Source: Eutreptiella sp. 'Long Island Sound 2002' (Eukaryota; Euglenozoa; Euglenophyceae; Eutreptiales; Eutreptiaceae). Taken from it: 64,000 bases of DNA. This document shows positions 30,492 through 42,372 of the stretch, in pieces. The notes beneath the pieces are model-generated. The model did not search any database. It was not told the origin of the DNA and saw nothing but the letters and a program-made list of their open reading frames with translations. The stretch is from positions 148,127,596 to 148,191,595 of the forward strand of contig OZ038381.1 of the NCBI GenBank assembly GCA_964036045.1, in the 5' to 3' direction. The first letter of the stretch is position 1. Every line of letters begins with the position of its first letter. The translations under genes and the position numbers were made by a program.

Positions 30492-31639
30492 AAGACAGGT
30501 CTTGCAGTCCATTATTGGCTGCAAAACATTTTACTGGTGCGACGGCTGGGTGCCAGCAGCGACCCTTCTTGGGGGGACCCAACCGTGGCTGCAGCGGTTG
30601 CTGGGCATGAGCGTGGCTCCCCAAGTGGGGAGTATTTTTAATCAGGCCGTGCGGGACAATACGGCCAAGCGGTGGAATGGCGTCGCTACTCGGAGGACAA
30701 CCGACTCCGATGCCACCACTCATCGTCGGTATCGGGTGACCGCCAAAAGTTTGGCTGCGGCAGGATGCACCGGCCGCTGTGGGTCATAGCCAGAAACCGG
30801 GTATTTTTGTGCATTTTGCAATGTTGCATGGCCATGGCAAGGCTTTTTGTCGCCTTCCTTGGGGCAAAGGTGGGAACTTATCCCTCTGAGGTTGCACGGG
30901 AGGTACAGGAAAATCTGTACAAGGCATGGGGTGCAGTTGGGGGCGCACAACGCACCGGATGGGGAGGAGGCCCACAACCTGTTCTAGGCCTGGGAACAGA
31001 TTGCGCCCCTGCTTGCATATGTTGAGGTGGACCCCATGTGGCCAGTGGTTGTGGGGCTGCGAACATGGCTACGCACTTTGTACTCGCCACTTCTGCTTGC
31101 GCCACGCCCTTCGTGACGACCTGTTGCTGCTACGTTTCGGGAACATTGCTGCGGGGAGTCGGGGTCGCACTATTTGTTGTTCCTCGGATTGTGATGCAAT
31201 GCTTGAGAGTGCGGATGCATGCTGGGCGGGATTGGCTGCCTTGTCGGGGGACGTTGTGGAGAGCACCAATTACATTTTGAAGAAGGGGTACAATGGGCAG
31301 GGTTCTAGGGGTTAGGGTGTGGGTAAGACTGCAGTGGAAACGGAAGCAATGGTTGTCCAGTAGGTTTGGCAAGGGTGGTTTGCAACCTTTGACTTGCCGT
31401 TATTGCACTATAACATCCCACACACCGCGCCATGCACCGCTACTTGCATTCTAAGCACCATCCCCCAACCACCCTCCACCCAAGCGCCCTCTGTGACACA
31501 GCTTTATCAGTCTTCACCCATCTATGGACGCCGCCGAGCTGAGGAAGCTGTGGGAGGAGAGTCAGAGAAGGCCACCCTGGCCCTGGTGGTAGGTTGTCTA
31601 TCCGCTGCTGTTCGCGAACATATTGCGTTCCTCGTTCGG

Positions 31640-31735
31640 CGTTCATACAACAAAAAATGTCGTCATAAATGATTTATGAACCGAGTTGTCAATTGATGAA
31701 TCATGAACCGGTCTTTATGAACTATTTATGAACAG
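31640..31735. repeat. TTCATAA palindrome tract 3, inside an intron
   Basis: GTTCATACAAC, GATTTATGAACC and ACTATTTATGAACAG lie between exons 2 and 3; the last ends in an acceptor-like ACAG. Confidence 0.8.
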
Positions 31736-32829
31736 ATTCTACGACGTCCATAGGAGCAGCGGCGGGCGATCTAGGCTCCAGCTCAAGCTCAAGCTCAAGC
31801 TCAAGCTCCACCTCCATCTCCACCTCAAGCTCCTCCTCCCCCTCAGGCCCACTCCTCCAGGCGACACCCTACCGCTCACCCCGCATCCCCACCCGCCAGC
31901 GACTCCTCGAGTGAGGAGTCATCGGACTCATCGGAGCAGGGGATGAGGAGGAGGAGGAAGGAGAAGAAGGAGGTGGAGGAGAAGAGGAAGAAGAAGAAGA
32001 AGAGAGAGGAAAAGAAGAAAAAGGAGGAGGCAGCGGGTATAAGGGTGGTGAAAGAGGAGGACCCCGGGGAGGACATCGAGGAGGTGAAGGCAGAGACGGT
32101 GGAGGTGGCAGTGGAGGACGCAAGGGGTGGGGGGTCTTTGGTTGTGACCCCGTGGTTGAGGCCGCAGGCCGGCCATGGGACATCAGCCACGCCAACGAGC
32201 GCGAAGTGCTAACCTTGCCTTGGGTGCAGGCAGCAACAGTGGGTACTCCCCCGATGCCCCCCTTTTTTCGGCGCCCGACGTGGCACACGTCACTGTGCGC
32301 TGGGCATTTCGCCGCCTTTTGCGGCACCGCATCCGCAACACGGGGGGGGGGGGGGAGGGCTAGCGGGACAAAAGGCAGGCATGGGCATGGAAACCCAAGC
32401 CGGAAAACCCCGTGTCCCCCATCCACGAACCAATTGGTGCCGGGGACTTGATGCAAGCTAAAGGGCCCGCGCGGTGCCTTGATGCGCGGGTCCAATGGGG
32501 AAATGTGCGTCCTCCACTGGGAGGAAAAAGGGTGCGTGAAGCTGCAGCGCTCGGGGCGCGAATTGTAGTGCATCCCCCAGTGGGAATCCATTTTCATGGG
32601 GGGTGAATGATCCTGCGCAGGAGGCCTCGTAGCAAGGGGCTATTGAGGGCCTCACCATCAATTGCCCCATCAAGAGCCTTGGCCGGGCAGCCCCGGCCAC
32701 TAGCAGGACCACGGCCCCTACGGGCGCCCCCCCCAACGCACCCCTCCCGGTGCAGCTGCGCATTTGCGGACCGCCGTGGGCGCCATGGGCACCGTTGGAG
32801 GAGAGCCGGATTTCCAGGTATTTGCGTTC

Positions 32830-32945
32830 AGAAGTTTGCTCATAATTCGCCTTTCATAATTCAGCGACGCTGCACTGCCCGTTTATGAACCATGAAGGCG
32901 TTTTATGAACCCTTTTGATGAACGCCTTTTATGAAGGGTACTATC
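32830..32945. repeat. TTCATAA palindrome tract 4, inside an intron
   Basis: CTCATAATTCGCCTTTCATA, GTTTATGAACCATGAAGGCG and CGCCTTTTATGAAGGG separate exons 3 and 4 of the family IV gene. Confidence 0.8.
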
Positions 32946-33366
32946 ATAGATCATGGACGTGGAGGTGAACCCGGCAGACGTCGCGGGTGTTCGTGTCCGC
33001 TCCCGGCTGCAGACCGCCGAGTACACCATCGCCCTATCCGGCCTGTACCAGCTGCTCCTCCTCAACGCGCAACGGGGCTGCTCTATCTTGTCCGGGTCCC
33101 GGGAGTGCGAACGGTCCCGGCGCCCAACGGACACTTGGGCAGTGAATACACCGTGCTGGGCTAGCCTGGGTGAGTTGGGGTGCTGATGAGGAGATCCTGC
33201 TACATCCTTGGGAACTTGAAGCTTTCGGGTTCACACCCACGTTGGCACAAGCAATGAAGAATGCGAAGCCCACAAAAGTTCGGCTTGGAAACCCTTCTGG
33301 CGATCATACACCATGCAGAACAATTGCACATGCTCACCACTTGAAGATGCCTTTGGCTGAGGCTTA

Positions 33367-35440
33367 GGGGCTGGTTTGGGCTCGGACAATGTCTCGGTGA
33401 CGGTCGACCCCCTATGCCCTCGCCGCCCCTCCCCAACAAACCGTTCCCCCCCCTGCCGCCGAGAAACCCAAACACCCCGCCTTGCCCCCCCACCCCCCCA
33501 ACCCATGGAACCCAAAAAGCGTCCCGCGGGAAAGCGGAAGTCCTTCGAATTGAGCAGCAGCTCATTGTCGGACCGGGCACTCCCCCGTAAATAGGGGAAG
33601 GAGGTGACGGGGAGCACCCGCAGCAGTAAAAGTGGCGTGAGAAAGCCCCCTACTCCCGTTCAATTGGCACCGATCGGGATCTCCCGGCCTGTTGGAAGGA
33701 GTTGGTCGCCCCCATGGAATTGGATCACCCCGTTGCCATGGTGTTGCCCAAGGCCACCAGGATCTCATGGACCTTCTCCTCATGGGTCAAGTACATCCTC
33801 TCCCGGCCGGGCTTGGTGCGGTCAATCATTTGCTTCTTCCCGTTGGTGTACATCATCCGGGAGGATACCTACCCCGTGGCCGTGTGCAACTGGACCCAAC
33901 TCACCATATCCTTGGCCAACTTTGACCGCTTGGCCCGCTCCCCCTCGGGCCTTTGGGTGTTGAGCATGGCCAATTGCGATGACAAGGCCATGGACACCCT
34001 GGCCATGGACATTGTGGAAGAGCAATTTCCAGGTACTCCTCTCACCAACTGCCTTTCACTCGTTCTAGTTTTGTTCTAGTTAGCCTCGTACACCCCTTGC
34101 TAGAAGCTACACTAGACTAGACTAGAACGAAATGAACCAACCCCAATGTCTTGTGTTTTGGTGATTCAAGAGATCATCGACACAGGGCTTGCCCAATGGG
34201 GGGCCTCCAAGGAGGAGGCAAAGGTGATCCTCGGGGGTGATCAACCGTGGAGAGGAAGGGTGATCAGGGTCTCCACATGCCCCCAAGTAGGCTCCATGTT
34301 CAACCCGGGGATATGGAACGCCCAAACGAAAACTTGGGAGGGTAGTGCTATCACGCGGACCATGGAGGATGATGAGGCCCACTACACGGCCTTCCTCATT
34401 GGGACGCCTTTTTTACAAGTTGCCTGTTGCAGTATGCACCGTATTTTGGAATGGCCACATGTCTCTGCCGTCCCGTGCATTTTGCACCTAACGATGGCTA
34501 TGGGTTGCTTGTTGGGGGAGTTTGTCCACTGACAAGCTAGGGGGGTCACCCCTTCGCTCCATCAAGCCCTGCCAGTCCTCACGTCGGAGAGGTGTGCAAG
34601 TTGGAGCGTTTACGGTTGAGCTTCTCCGGACGGGAAAGAAACGGCCAATTTTTTGGAGGCATAGCCGGATATTGCTAGGTTCCTTGGTATCATGTTGAGC
34701 TGGGGCAAGAAGAAGACCATCACGAAGCTATGGCACCTGCTGCAGGCCCTCCATTGTACAAATCAAGGTCGTAACCGATTGAGTTGTGCCGCAGTGGCGA
34801 AGGATTATCACCGTCACTGTACGGTTGGTACGGTGTAAGGGTATCTATTGAGCCGTGAGCATGATGTAGATGCCATGTTGCAGAATATTTGGCCATTTGG
34901 GTTGGCCACGTTTTGTGGCGTCATTTTCAAAAAGCATCAAGCGCTTTCTGAAACATGGCCATAACGAGCACGGCCATGGGGGGCTTTCAGGTGGAGGGTT
35001 GGATCACGGGTCAGGGCGTACATTGCGGTGTTGGGGGATAGGGATGAGGAGATGGACCCGGGGGACTGGTGGGTGATTTCGCAGGGGTGCAAGGGGGGGC
35101 GGGGGAGAAGTGGAAGAAGGAGAAGAAGACGAAGAGGGGGAAAGAGGGGAGCACATTCTGGGTGCCGGGGGAGCTCCTCTTCCGCACCAGGGAGGCACCT
35201 ACGGGCGGCCTTGGACGATGGGGATGACGGAGATGACGAGGGGGACGCGGGTGAGTGCAAGGGGGAGTGGGGTGAGAAGGGGGGTGAGGAGGGGGATGAC
35301 AAGGGGGGTGAGAAGGAAGTGGACACGGGGGTGAGAATTGGGGTGCTGGGAGCAAGGGTGAGCCCCGGCAACCCCCCACCACGCAAGAGGGGTAGCTTAC
35401 GTGTCGCGACTTGCGAAAGGGGGACTGGGGAGCGGTAGGG
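33367..35440 (+). pseudogene. Family II transposase-like gene, copy 2
   Basis: Begins with a Pro-rich, basic segment (MEPKKRPAGKRKSFELSSSS). An exon to 34,032 follows, reading VAMVLPKATRISWTFSSWVK, YILSRPGLVRSIICFFPLVY and SMANCDDKAMDTLAMDIVEE, with donor GTACTC at 34,033. After the intron, exon 2 reads QEIIDTGLAQWGASKEEAKV and CILHLTMAMGCLLGEFVH, then decays through stops before a NEHGHGG remnant at about 34,975 and a Gly/Glu-rich, coiled-coil-like tail to 35,440. It keeps the 64 codons that copy 1 at 15 kb lacks. The acceptor before exon 2 is mutated (TTTTG instead of TTTAG). Confidence 0.5.
34033..34163 (+). other. Intron 1 of family II copy 2, CTAGAAC palindromes
   Basis: Starts GTACTCCTCTCACC, contains CGTTCTAGTTTTGTTCTAG and CTAGACTAGACTAGAACGA, and ends in TGTTTTG before GTGATTCAAGAG. 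Copy 1 has TGTTTAG at the matching site (15,787), which is why I place the boundary here. Confidence 0.65.
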
Positions 35441-35659
35441 CTAATCCTAGTAACCCACCACCAAGTGACCCGGGGCCGGCCCGCCAAGTGACCTTCCAAG
35501 TGGCCTATGGGGTGGGGTGGGGGGCTAACCAGGCTAACCAGGGGTTAGGGGGGGCGGGGGGCTCCGTGAGTTGGGTCGAGCATCGTGAGCCTGTGGTTGG
35601 CCACGGCTTGCAATGCTCGCCCGGGCAGCTTCTCTTTGAGGAGTGGCGGAGCACAAACA

Positions 35660-35872
35660 TATATTGTTCTAATGTCGTTCTAGCGAAGCGTTCTAGCGAC
35701 ATTCTAGCTAGTTCTAGCGGCGCTCGCTAGAATGCCGCTGGAACGGTAAATTTTTTTCGACTTCAAATGCATGTGACATAGTGAAATTGTAAAACCCTTC
35801 CTTTTTTGCTTTCCAGCCTTCTAGCGCCATCTAGGCTACAACGAAATTTGTTCTTCTAGCGTGTACCAAGGG
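35660..35872. repeat. CTAGAAC palindromes and right terminus of a family II element
   Basis: Holds GTTCTAGCGAAGCGTTCTAG and related palindromes. It ends in TTCTAGCGTGTACCAAGGG (35,854-35,872), identical to the right terminus at 22,949-22,967. I do not find a matching left terminus in this copy, so it is probably truncated on the left. Confidence 0.75.
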
Positions 35873-37215
35873 CAACAGAGGCACGGGAGGGTATCCGTGG
35901 ATCCTTGAAACTAGGAAGTTTGTGGTATAGGGTATCAAGCACATCAGAGTGTGGACACGTTGATAGGGTAGAGTGAGGACATGTGTAATGTGTGCCACGT
36001 AGTTGGCTGTACGTATTCTCGCCATCACCGTTCCTGTATTTTTTCTTCAATTTGAAGGCGTGGCCGTAGCTAGGCCGCATACTCTGTAGTATGGACAGGA
36101 GAAGGCATTGTCCCCTCTCTTCGTGAGGAGTAGGCCTGCTTGAAACATGCTATATGGACCGGGCGAATCACTTGCAATGTAGCATAGCACTCGCGAACTC
36201 ACCTTTGCAGCTTCTGGACTCCGTTAACTACAGCAAAAAAAGAATAGCAGTAGCAATCTTGCGGAAGCCTTCGGAAATAACGGCTAGTAAATCGTGGGGC
36301 AGAAGGTTGTGTGGCGCAACCGTAAATGGAGATCCACTGCAAAATTATACCCCCCTGCCCATTGGGGGTTTTCACTGGTATGCCATCGGGTAAGAGGTAG
36401 ATCACATTCAGCACATATCATAAGCAATAGTAGACTATGTGGACCCCCCTTCTCAATCTCTGTTCTTCTCCTGCCCATAGAGAAAGCAGGAGTGGTGATT
36501 GTTATGGTTTCCAATCACCATGCAGATGATTTTTGTCAGAGAGATGTCACATTGAGGATTGATCTCTACCCAAAAAATGGAAGCATTGACACTTTTTTTC
36601 GGGTTCCATTTGAACAATGTTGCCCTGCTTGCAGTTGTCCAATTACGGAGATGCCCTTTAAATTGTAACTTATAACAACTTGTAGCTATGTGTCTTTTTG
36701 TGGATCCGCTTTACATATTTTCCAAGGGTTGCCAATGACCCATCTTACCACATGTGAACAAGCTCCGAATCTTGCACTACTAGTTCAAACCGTTGCTAGA
36801 ACTGTGCGTTTCAAGTACAACTCGGTGTAGAGAAAATGCAAAGTCACCTCGAAAAGAGGTTGTTAGATCAAGCGTGCGCGCCGACACTACTCCCCCCTCC
36901 ATTTTTGGGGGGTCATGCGCGTAGCATACCGCAATGAGCTTGAGGGAAGGCGGGGGGGATGGGGGGGGGGTCAGATCTTTGTGCGCGGAAGGAACACCGG
37001 GGGGACGCCGGCACCGGACCCTTTACGCCGACTCCCCCCCCCCTCCCTAGAAGGAGGCCCCTTGGGGACGGGGGGGGGGGGGCTTGGGAGGGGGTGGTTT
37101 TGGGAGGGGCGATGGGGGAGGGGAGTCCGGGAGGGTTGGGGGGGGCTCTAGGCGGGGCGATTGGGGGGGTACATGCCCCCAAGGCGAAGCGTTGGTCAAT
37201 CACAGGCTCCCCTTA
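35873..37215. other. Mixed sequence, one weak coding stretch, G runs
   Basis: A plus-strand frame at 36,294-36,668 (HIISNSRLCGPPFSISVLLL ... RDVTLRIDLYPKNGSIDTFF) might be a coding remnant but has no recognisable domain. From 36,900 to 37,200 there are many G runs of 7-11 bases that could form quadruplexes. Confidence 0.3.
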
Positions 37216-37219
37216 CCCT

Positions 37220-37440
37220 CCCTCTAACCAAACCATCACCCTAAATCTAACCCTAACCTTTGCAGCGAGCTGGTTCGGCCATGCCAGCCATGTTGATTAG
37301 GCTGAACAAGATCCCCCAAAATTTCGTTCATGGCTCCTTTTGCGAAATCATTGCTGTCCATTTTGGACCCCAACAATAACTCTCACCCTCGCCTTGGGTT
37401 AGAGCTAGGGCTAGGGTTAGGGCTAGGGTCACCGAGCTGG
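37220..37440. repeat. Degenerate telomere-like tracts
   Basis: CACCCTAAATCTAACCCTAA near 37,235 and GGCTAGGGTTAGGGCTAGGG near 37,410 face each other. They are too degenerate and short to be a working telomere; interstitial remnants are more likely. Confidence 0.5.
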
Positions 37441-37497
37441 TGGAACCAGTCTTGGTTTTCTAACCCTTTTTAGTGTCTAGGGTGGACCTACCAGGTT

Positions 37498-37553
37498 TAG
37501 CAGCAAGCAGCAAGCAAGCAAGCAGCAAGCAAGCAGCAAGCAAGCAAGCAGCA
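37498..37553. repeat. (GCAA/GCAAGCA)n microsatellite
   Basis: About 56 bp of AGCAAGCAGCAAGCAAGC-type repeats. Confidence 0.9.
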
Positions 37554-38524
37554 CGCGCGAAATGGGCAAAAATCAGAACTCCGTTGTGGTGCTTTGGATT
37601 TGGTTGAAATTTTGGTGCATCATACCCTTGGGTGTGAAGTACAATCACACAAAGTTTACGGTGGCGGCGGGGAACGGGATTCGCAAGTGGCGGACCTTAG
37701 TTTCAAAAACTGCAGTTTAGGGCCAAAAACAGCCATTTTTGGGCCAAAGAAGCCCTGGAACACATTCAAAACGGCCAAACGAAGGGATACCGTGGGTACA
37801 CGTCACGTGCGGCTTGACTTCCCCGTGTCAACGAGGTCTTTGCGGCCCTCTAACTCCATGATATGTCCCGGAAACAGCCCAAAAAGGCCCCCAGAAGCTC
37901 CAAATGCCGACGGCCACAAACCAAGAATAGGCCATATCTTTGGCTACATGGCTCACAATGCGATTCCGAGGGCACCTACTCCACCCGCAACCCCTCACTT
38001 TTTGTGGTTTCCACCCCTTAGTATTGTCCAAATCGACGCCACGGCAAGCTGCAAGCTTAAGCCGAAACAGGTGGGTGCCCAAATGGGTCAACAGGGTCCA
38101 GCAGGGGCAAAAACATGACTTTTCTCAAAAATGATCTTGGACCATGTGCGACGCTAAAAGAAGTGTTTTTGGACCGTTTTGAGCTTGTGGTGGCCCATTT
38201 TGGTCCTCCGCAAAAATGCCTTGAAAATGGGCTATTTTGGTACCCAAAAAGGGGTCAAAAATGGGTCAAAAACGCATTTTTCCAAACCTCATCCTAGACC
38301 ATTTGGGGTGCACAAACGGGTGAAATGAGCCCATTTTGAGCCCATTTTGGGGCATTTTGGCCCCTCAGAAGTCCAAAAAGCCTTGAAAGTGGGCCTCGTG
38401 GTGATGGGGTTCACTTGCAAGCTGATTTCACTTTGTCAAGAGCCATCAATGTGTGAATCATTCTTGATGTCCCTCACCAGTCATAGCTGATCTTCCCTCC
38501 CCCACCAGCTCGGTCCCAATATTC

Positions 38525-38640
38525 AGTCTTGATTAGGGTTAGGGCGAGGGCTAGGGGTAGGTGTAGGGTTATGACTAGGCTGAGGGTCGGGTTCGGTGTT
38601 AGGGTTAGCGCCGGGTTTAAGGATAGCGTTGGGGTGCAAA
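38525..38640. repeat. Second degenerate TTAGGG-like tract
   Basis: Reads GATTAGGGTTAGGGCGAGGG, then diverged GGGTTAT, GGGTTAG words for about 110 bp. Confidence 0.5.
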
Positions 38641-40433
38641 GTGGACAAAATTTTCCTTTGTGCGCCTTTGGTGCCCATGGAGCGCCGGGCACCCATGACC
38701 CATGGCGCCCATCGACTCCTAAGGGCGGCACCTTTGGCAACAAAGTGTTGGCCGAAGGACCGCTAATGGGGTGGGGGGTTAGTTGGTGTCCCAAGGACCT
38801 GCGGAGCTACACCCCCCAGGGTTGCCGTCAAGTTGCATCACAATACGGACTTGCAGCTGCATTTGCAGTCTAAGAACGGGTGTTAAATGTACCCGAGGGG
38901 TATTGAGTGGGCGGGGGGGGGCGGGCGGGGGGGGTTACACTAAGGGTCTAAAGTAGTGCCGCTATCACAGCCGGAATCACTTCTTGACTAAGTGGTGTGA
39001 GTTGGAGCTGAAGGAACTAGGGCTAAAGCTAGAGATGGAGATGGTGGTGGTGTGGGAGTTTGAGGGAGCAGGTTGGGTGGAGGGGGCATAATCTGCATTC
39101 TACACCTGAGAATTTGCAGTGGAAGATTGTTTTGCATAAATACGGCAAGACCAAGAATGGTGGGAATGGAGAGAATAGGGGGGGCACAACATGTTTGGTG
39201 ATACCCAATAGTGCTGGTGTGCTCACCATCTTAAATCAAAATGTCATTATCTTCTGTAGTATCACCACTCACACGGGATGCACAAATGACATATGAGGCA
39301 GCGGAATCCGCATCATCATGTAGAATCTCCTACACATGGGCAGCATCAACATCATCTGCAGTCGAACCCTCGGTCTCTCGGATTATGCTTGTGTAATTCT
39401 GAATTCTCTGAATCAATTGAGCCTTTTGGCCCATTTCTACACAACCCGTGGTCCATGAGTACCCGCTTCAAGTTGCGAACAAAGCATTCTTCATTCATGC
39501 CAACAGTGGGTAGTGCACAAGGCATCAAACATTATACAAAACACCACATGTGACCTACCCAACCACCAAATTTTTCTCCATTTTGACCGCATTTTTCATT
39601 TTTCTATTCATTAATTTTCATTTTGCGCTTTTTCTTTTAACAAACGCAAGTGGGGTGAAAATTGGTTTTACCGGTCACAAAAAATGAAAAACAATACCAT
39701 ATTCCAACAAATGTGCATGTGAATTAGCAAACCCTTCCTGGCCAGTAGAAGAAGACATGTGGTGCGGAATTCCCTAACGCATTGTAAGCATTGTGCATGT
39801 AAACAAGTTGGGGGAAATCAAATGTGTTGCAAACTTCTGAGCTAAAAAATATCCGGGCGGCGCTGTAGAACTGAACTGCACCCTCCCCCCCCCCCCGTGA
39901 TGTGGGGGGGGGTGTCAGGCCTCACAGGCAACCCCCCCCCTTGGCACACATGCCATGCGGCATGGCTGAAAATCAAAGACCCCCGGTACATGGTGCACTT
40001 CTCGGAAACAAAAAGCATTCGGAATGGACATGCGTGAACTCGCCGGGACATCTTCAACCTTTTCATCAAGAACAATGTGACAATGCATGCAAAAATATTG
40101 TGAGAAAGTGTTAGATGGTTCAAACCCAGGGTGTGACATAGCACTGGTGATAGGTCAGCCACTGCATTTGGCCCCACCAATGGCATAGTGGCCACCGAGG
40201 GGGGCGGTGTATCCAAATATTGACACCCAACTGTGTGTGAACCTTTTTGGGGGTCTAGGGGGGGGAGGGGGGGGGTCACCTAGCGAGCCGCCGGGTCCCC
40301 CCAAGGGGGGGGGGTACCACAACATACGTACCTCAAAATGATCCCCATGACGCGCCGTATATGCACCGCAAGCTACTTTTACAGCTCATCTACACAAAAT
40401 GGGTTGGCTTATACCCGATCACATAATACTCCT
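38641..40433. other. No gene supported
   Basis: Ordinary-looking AT-richer sequence with a few G runs (38,915-38,935, 39,880-39,940, 40,255-40,310). Open frames are short and lack domains. Confidence 0.3.
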
Positions 40434-40650
40434 TCAATAGAGCAAACCCTTGGGTACAAGACCTCTGTGAACATCCCTGCGTCTAGCCCATACCCTATCG
40501 TTCGCCTCCTCAGGTGAAAACACAGAAGACGGCCCATTGGGAGCAACCACCACCCTAGCTTGCAGCCTCCTTGCCGGATTGTCCGCTTTTTCTACCCTTG
40601 CCCAAATAGCGGAGGGAAATGGTAGCTCTTCCGGCCTAACCATCAATTAA
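40434..40650 (-). pseudogene. Short coding remnant
   Basis: A 70-codon minus-strand frame (PEELPFPSAIWARVEKADNP, then ARVVVAPNGPSSVFSPEEAN) has the composition of a real protein fragment. No family is recognised and no exon partners are clear. Confidence 0.25.
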
Positions 40651-41940
40651 ACCACGGTTGCTTGGTCGGGCTAGACAGTGCGTCACCTATCCCGACATAC
40701 ACAAGTGGGGCAAAAAAACATTCGTAAATTTGCCGATCCGCTCAAGGCTCCGATCAGCTCGGGTCAGACCCGAAGGTCGGTTGGGGTGTTTTTTTCCTGT
40801 TGTTCACCCATTGTTGAATTCTCAACAAAATTTGAGCAGCTTTGGTATGGACAGACTGCAAACATAAAAAATACCCCCTAGAGAGGCCAAAGAAAACTTT
40901 TCGGTGCCTTGGTGCCAAAAATTTCCCCAAAATATCATATTCGAGAAAGACGGATTCAAAAGTTTTGAAGGGTTTGGAGGAGGGGGGAGGAAGGAATTCT
41001 AGATTTCAACAGGCCGCCCCCCTCAGTGGGCACAATGGTTTGATCGGAGGGAATGGGGCGGCAGGGAACGAATGGACTTTGGGGTGGCTTGCATGGCTGG
41101 GAGGGGTGACCTTGAATATTGAGATGTCGGTGTAAAGAAATTGATCATCGTGGGCCTTCTTTGTGTGGTAGGTTGTGGGCTATGGGGTTGCGAAGAGGAT
41201 GTTGATGCTTTTGAAGATTTAGATTTTGGCGTGAGAAAAAATCACTGATGGTGCACCTTTTCGTGAGTGACTTGTGGGTAGGGCGACTGGTTGGGGGTCG
41301 CAATGCCAAAACAAGCCTACTTACTTTAAATGTCGTGCAACAACAAATTGCATGGCCCAATCTGCATGGCAAGTGGGGGCTAGTATAGGACTTTCAAGTA
41401 AGTGTGTTGACTGCAGTAAGGGGCACAAAACCCATGATCCACAGGGCTAATTTGCTTTCTTGGCCGCCATCGTGCAGCCTCATGTTTGGCTGCTTTCACT
41501 TCATCCCGGAAGTAAAGTTTGACAATCAAGGAAACAACATCTCACTTTTTTTTGGTGGTCCCCCCTTTTCGAGTGGATGGGGGTCAAAAAAGCAGAGGTT
41601 GCATCAACCTTTCAGGCCCCCAGGGGACAATGGGAATTGAGATGTGTATTTCGCTTAGGTAGGCTTTTCAAGGGGTTGGGCATTGCTAATCGGGACGACG
41701 AGCCCTAGGTGCCCCGAGTCGTTAGTTTTGTCTTTTTACCCTCCCCTCCGTGGATCCTCCGAAGAAGAATGTAACACCTGCAAGACATGCAAGTCAGGTT
41801 AAATACCGTACCCCTCCGGCGTTGTACCAATAAACACCAATGAAGGATGTGGCCGGCACTTGAAGGGTTCTGGTGAGCAAAATATGACTCTTGTATAGAG
41901 GATAGCAAAAAATCCTGTCAGCCCCCCCCCCCCCTCAGTC
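40651..41940. other. No gene supported
   Basis: Nothing beyond short open frames and a run of 12 C near 41,925. Confidence 0.3.
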
Positions 41941-41947
41941 AAGAGGC

Positions 41948-42372
41948 TCAAACCCCTGCGCATTTACCACCCATACAAATGGATTGTGTTTGAGTACGGA
42001 CAAACGATTGAGAGACCCCAAGACTAGTGGTCGCTATACTTACATACTCCGCCACATGCTCATCACATGCTTGCCCTTGGCCGGGCCCATTATGATGTCC
42101 TCTATCATGTCCCGATTGTCGGTTAGTGGAAAGCACAAAGCTCCTTGAGCTATGCGAGACGGCACTCTGAATTATGTCTAAACTTCGGGCAACCTCATCC
42201 AAGAACTACCGTAGCTGTTGCGGCACCGATTGGGTGCCATTAGTGGGTGGCTAATATGTGTGTATACCCGAAAGTGACACCCAGTATTTGTGATTGTGTG
42301 TCTTTCGGGGCCTTTGTCCATTTCCATTGTCTTCTCCGGGCCAAGCAGCAATGTACTTCGCATCCATCTCAT
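41948..42372 (-). pseudogene. Short coding remnant
   Basis: A minus-strand frame ending at 41,948 (DEVARSLDIIQSAVSHSSRS, CDEHVAEYVSIATTSLGVSQ) and an overlapping upstream frame look like decayed exon sequence. I cannot assign a family. Confidence 0.25.

Larger units (their letters stand above)
29679..33180 (+). pseudogene. Family IV transposase-like gene, four exons
   Basis: The first exon (to about 30,335) reads VNAIRTYAEALFLFTHLIGR and FCVLCEYITRRGDVY, has a TAG at 30,012, and ends LWVIGMAVMGDKAMVALGQI. The second (from about 30,492, acceptor AAGACAG) begins VLQSIIGCKTFYWCDGW and continues LGGTQPWLQRLLGMSVAPQV, then CILQCCMAMARLFVAFLG and AWEQIAPLLAYVEVDP. It ends in a GDVVESTNYILKKGYNGQG segment. 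The third (31,740-32,815) is Ser-rich, then Lys/Glu-rich coiled coil, then RQAWAWKPKPENPVSPIHEP. The fourth starts near 32,953 (MDVEVNPADVAGVRVRSRLQ). Each block aligns by eye with the family II genes at 15 and 33.7 kb, so it is a diverged relative. Several stops and shifts. Confidence 0.5.

Noticed and set aside
31869-32597. 242-codon minus-strand Ser/Pro-rich frame
   Set aside because: It is the shadow of the plus-strand Lys/Glu-rich coiled-coil exon of the family IV gene.
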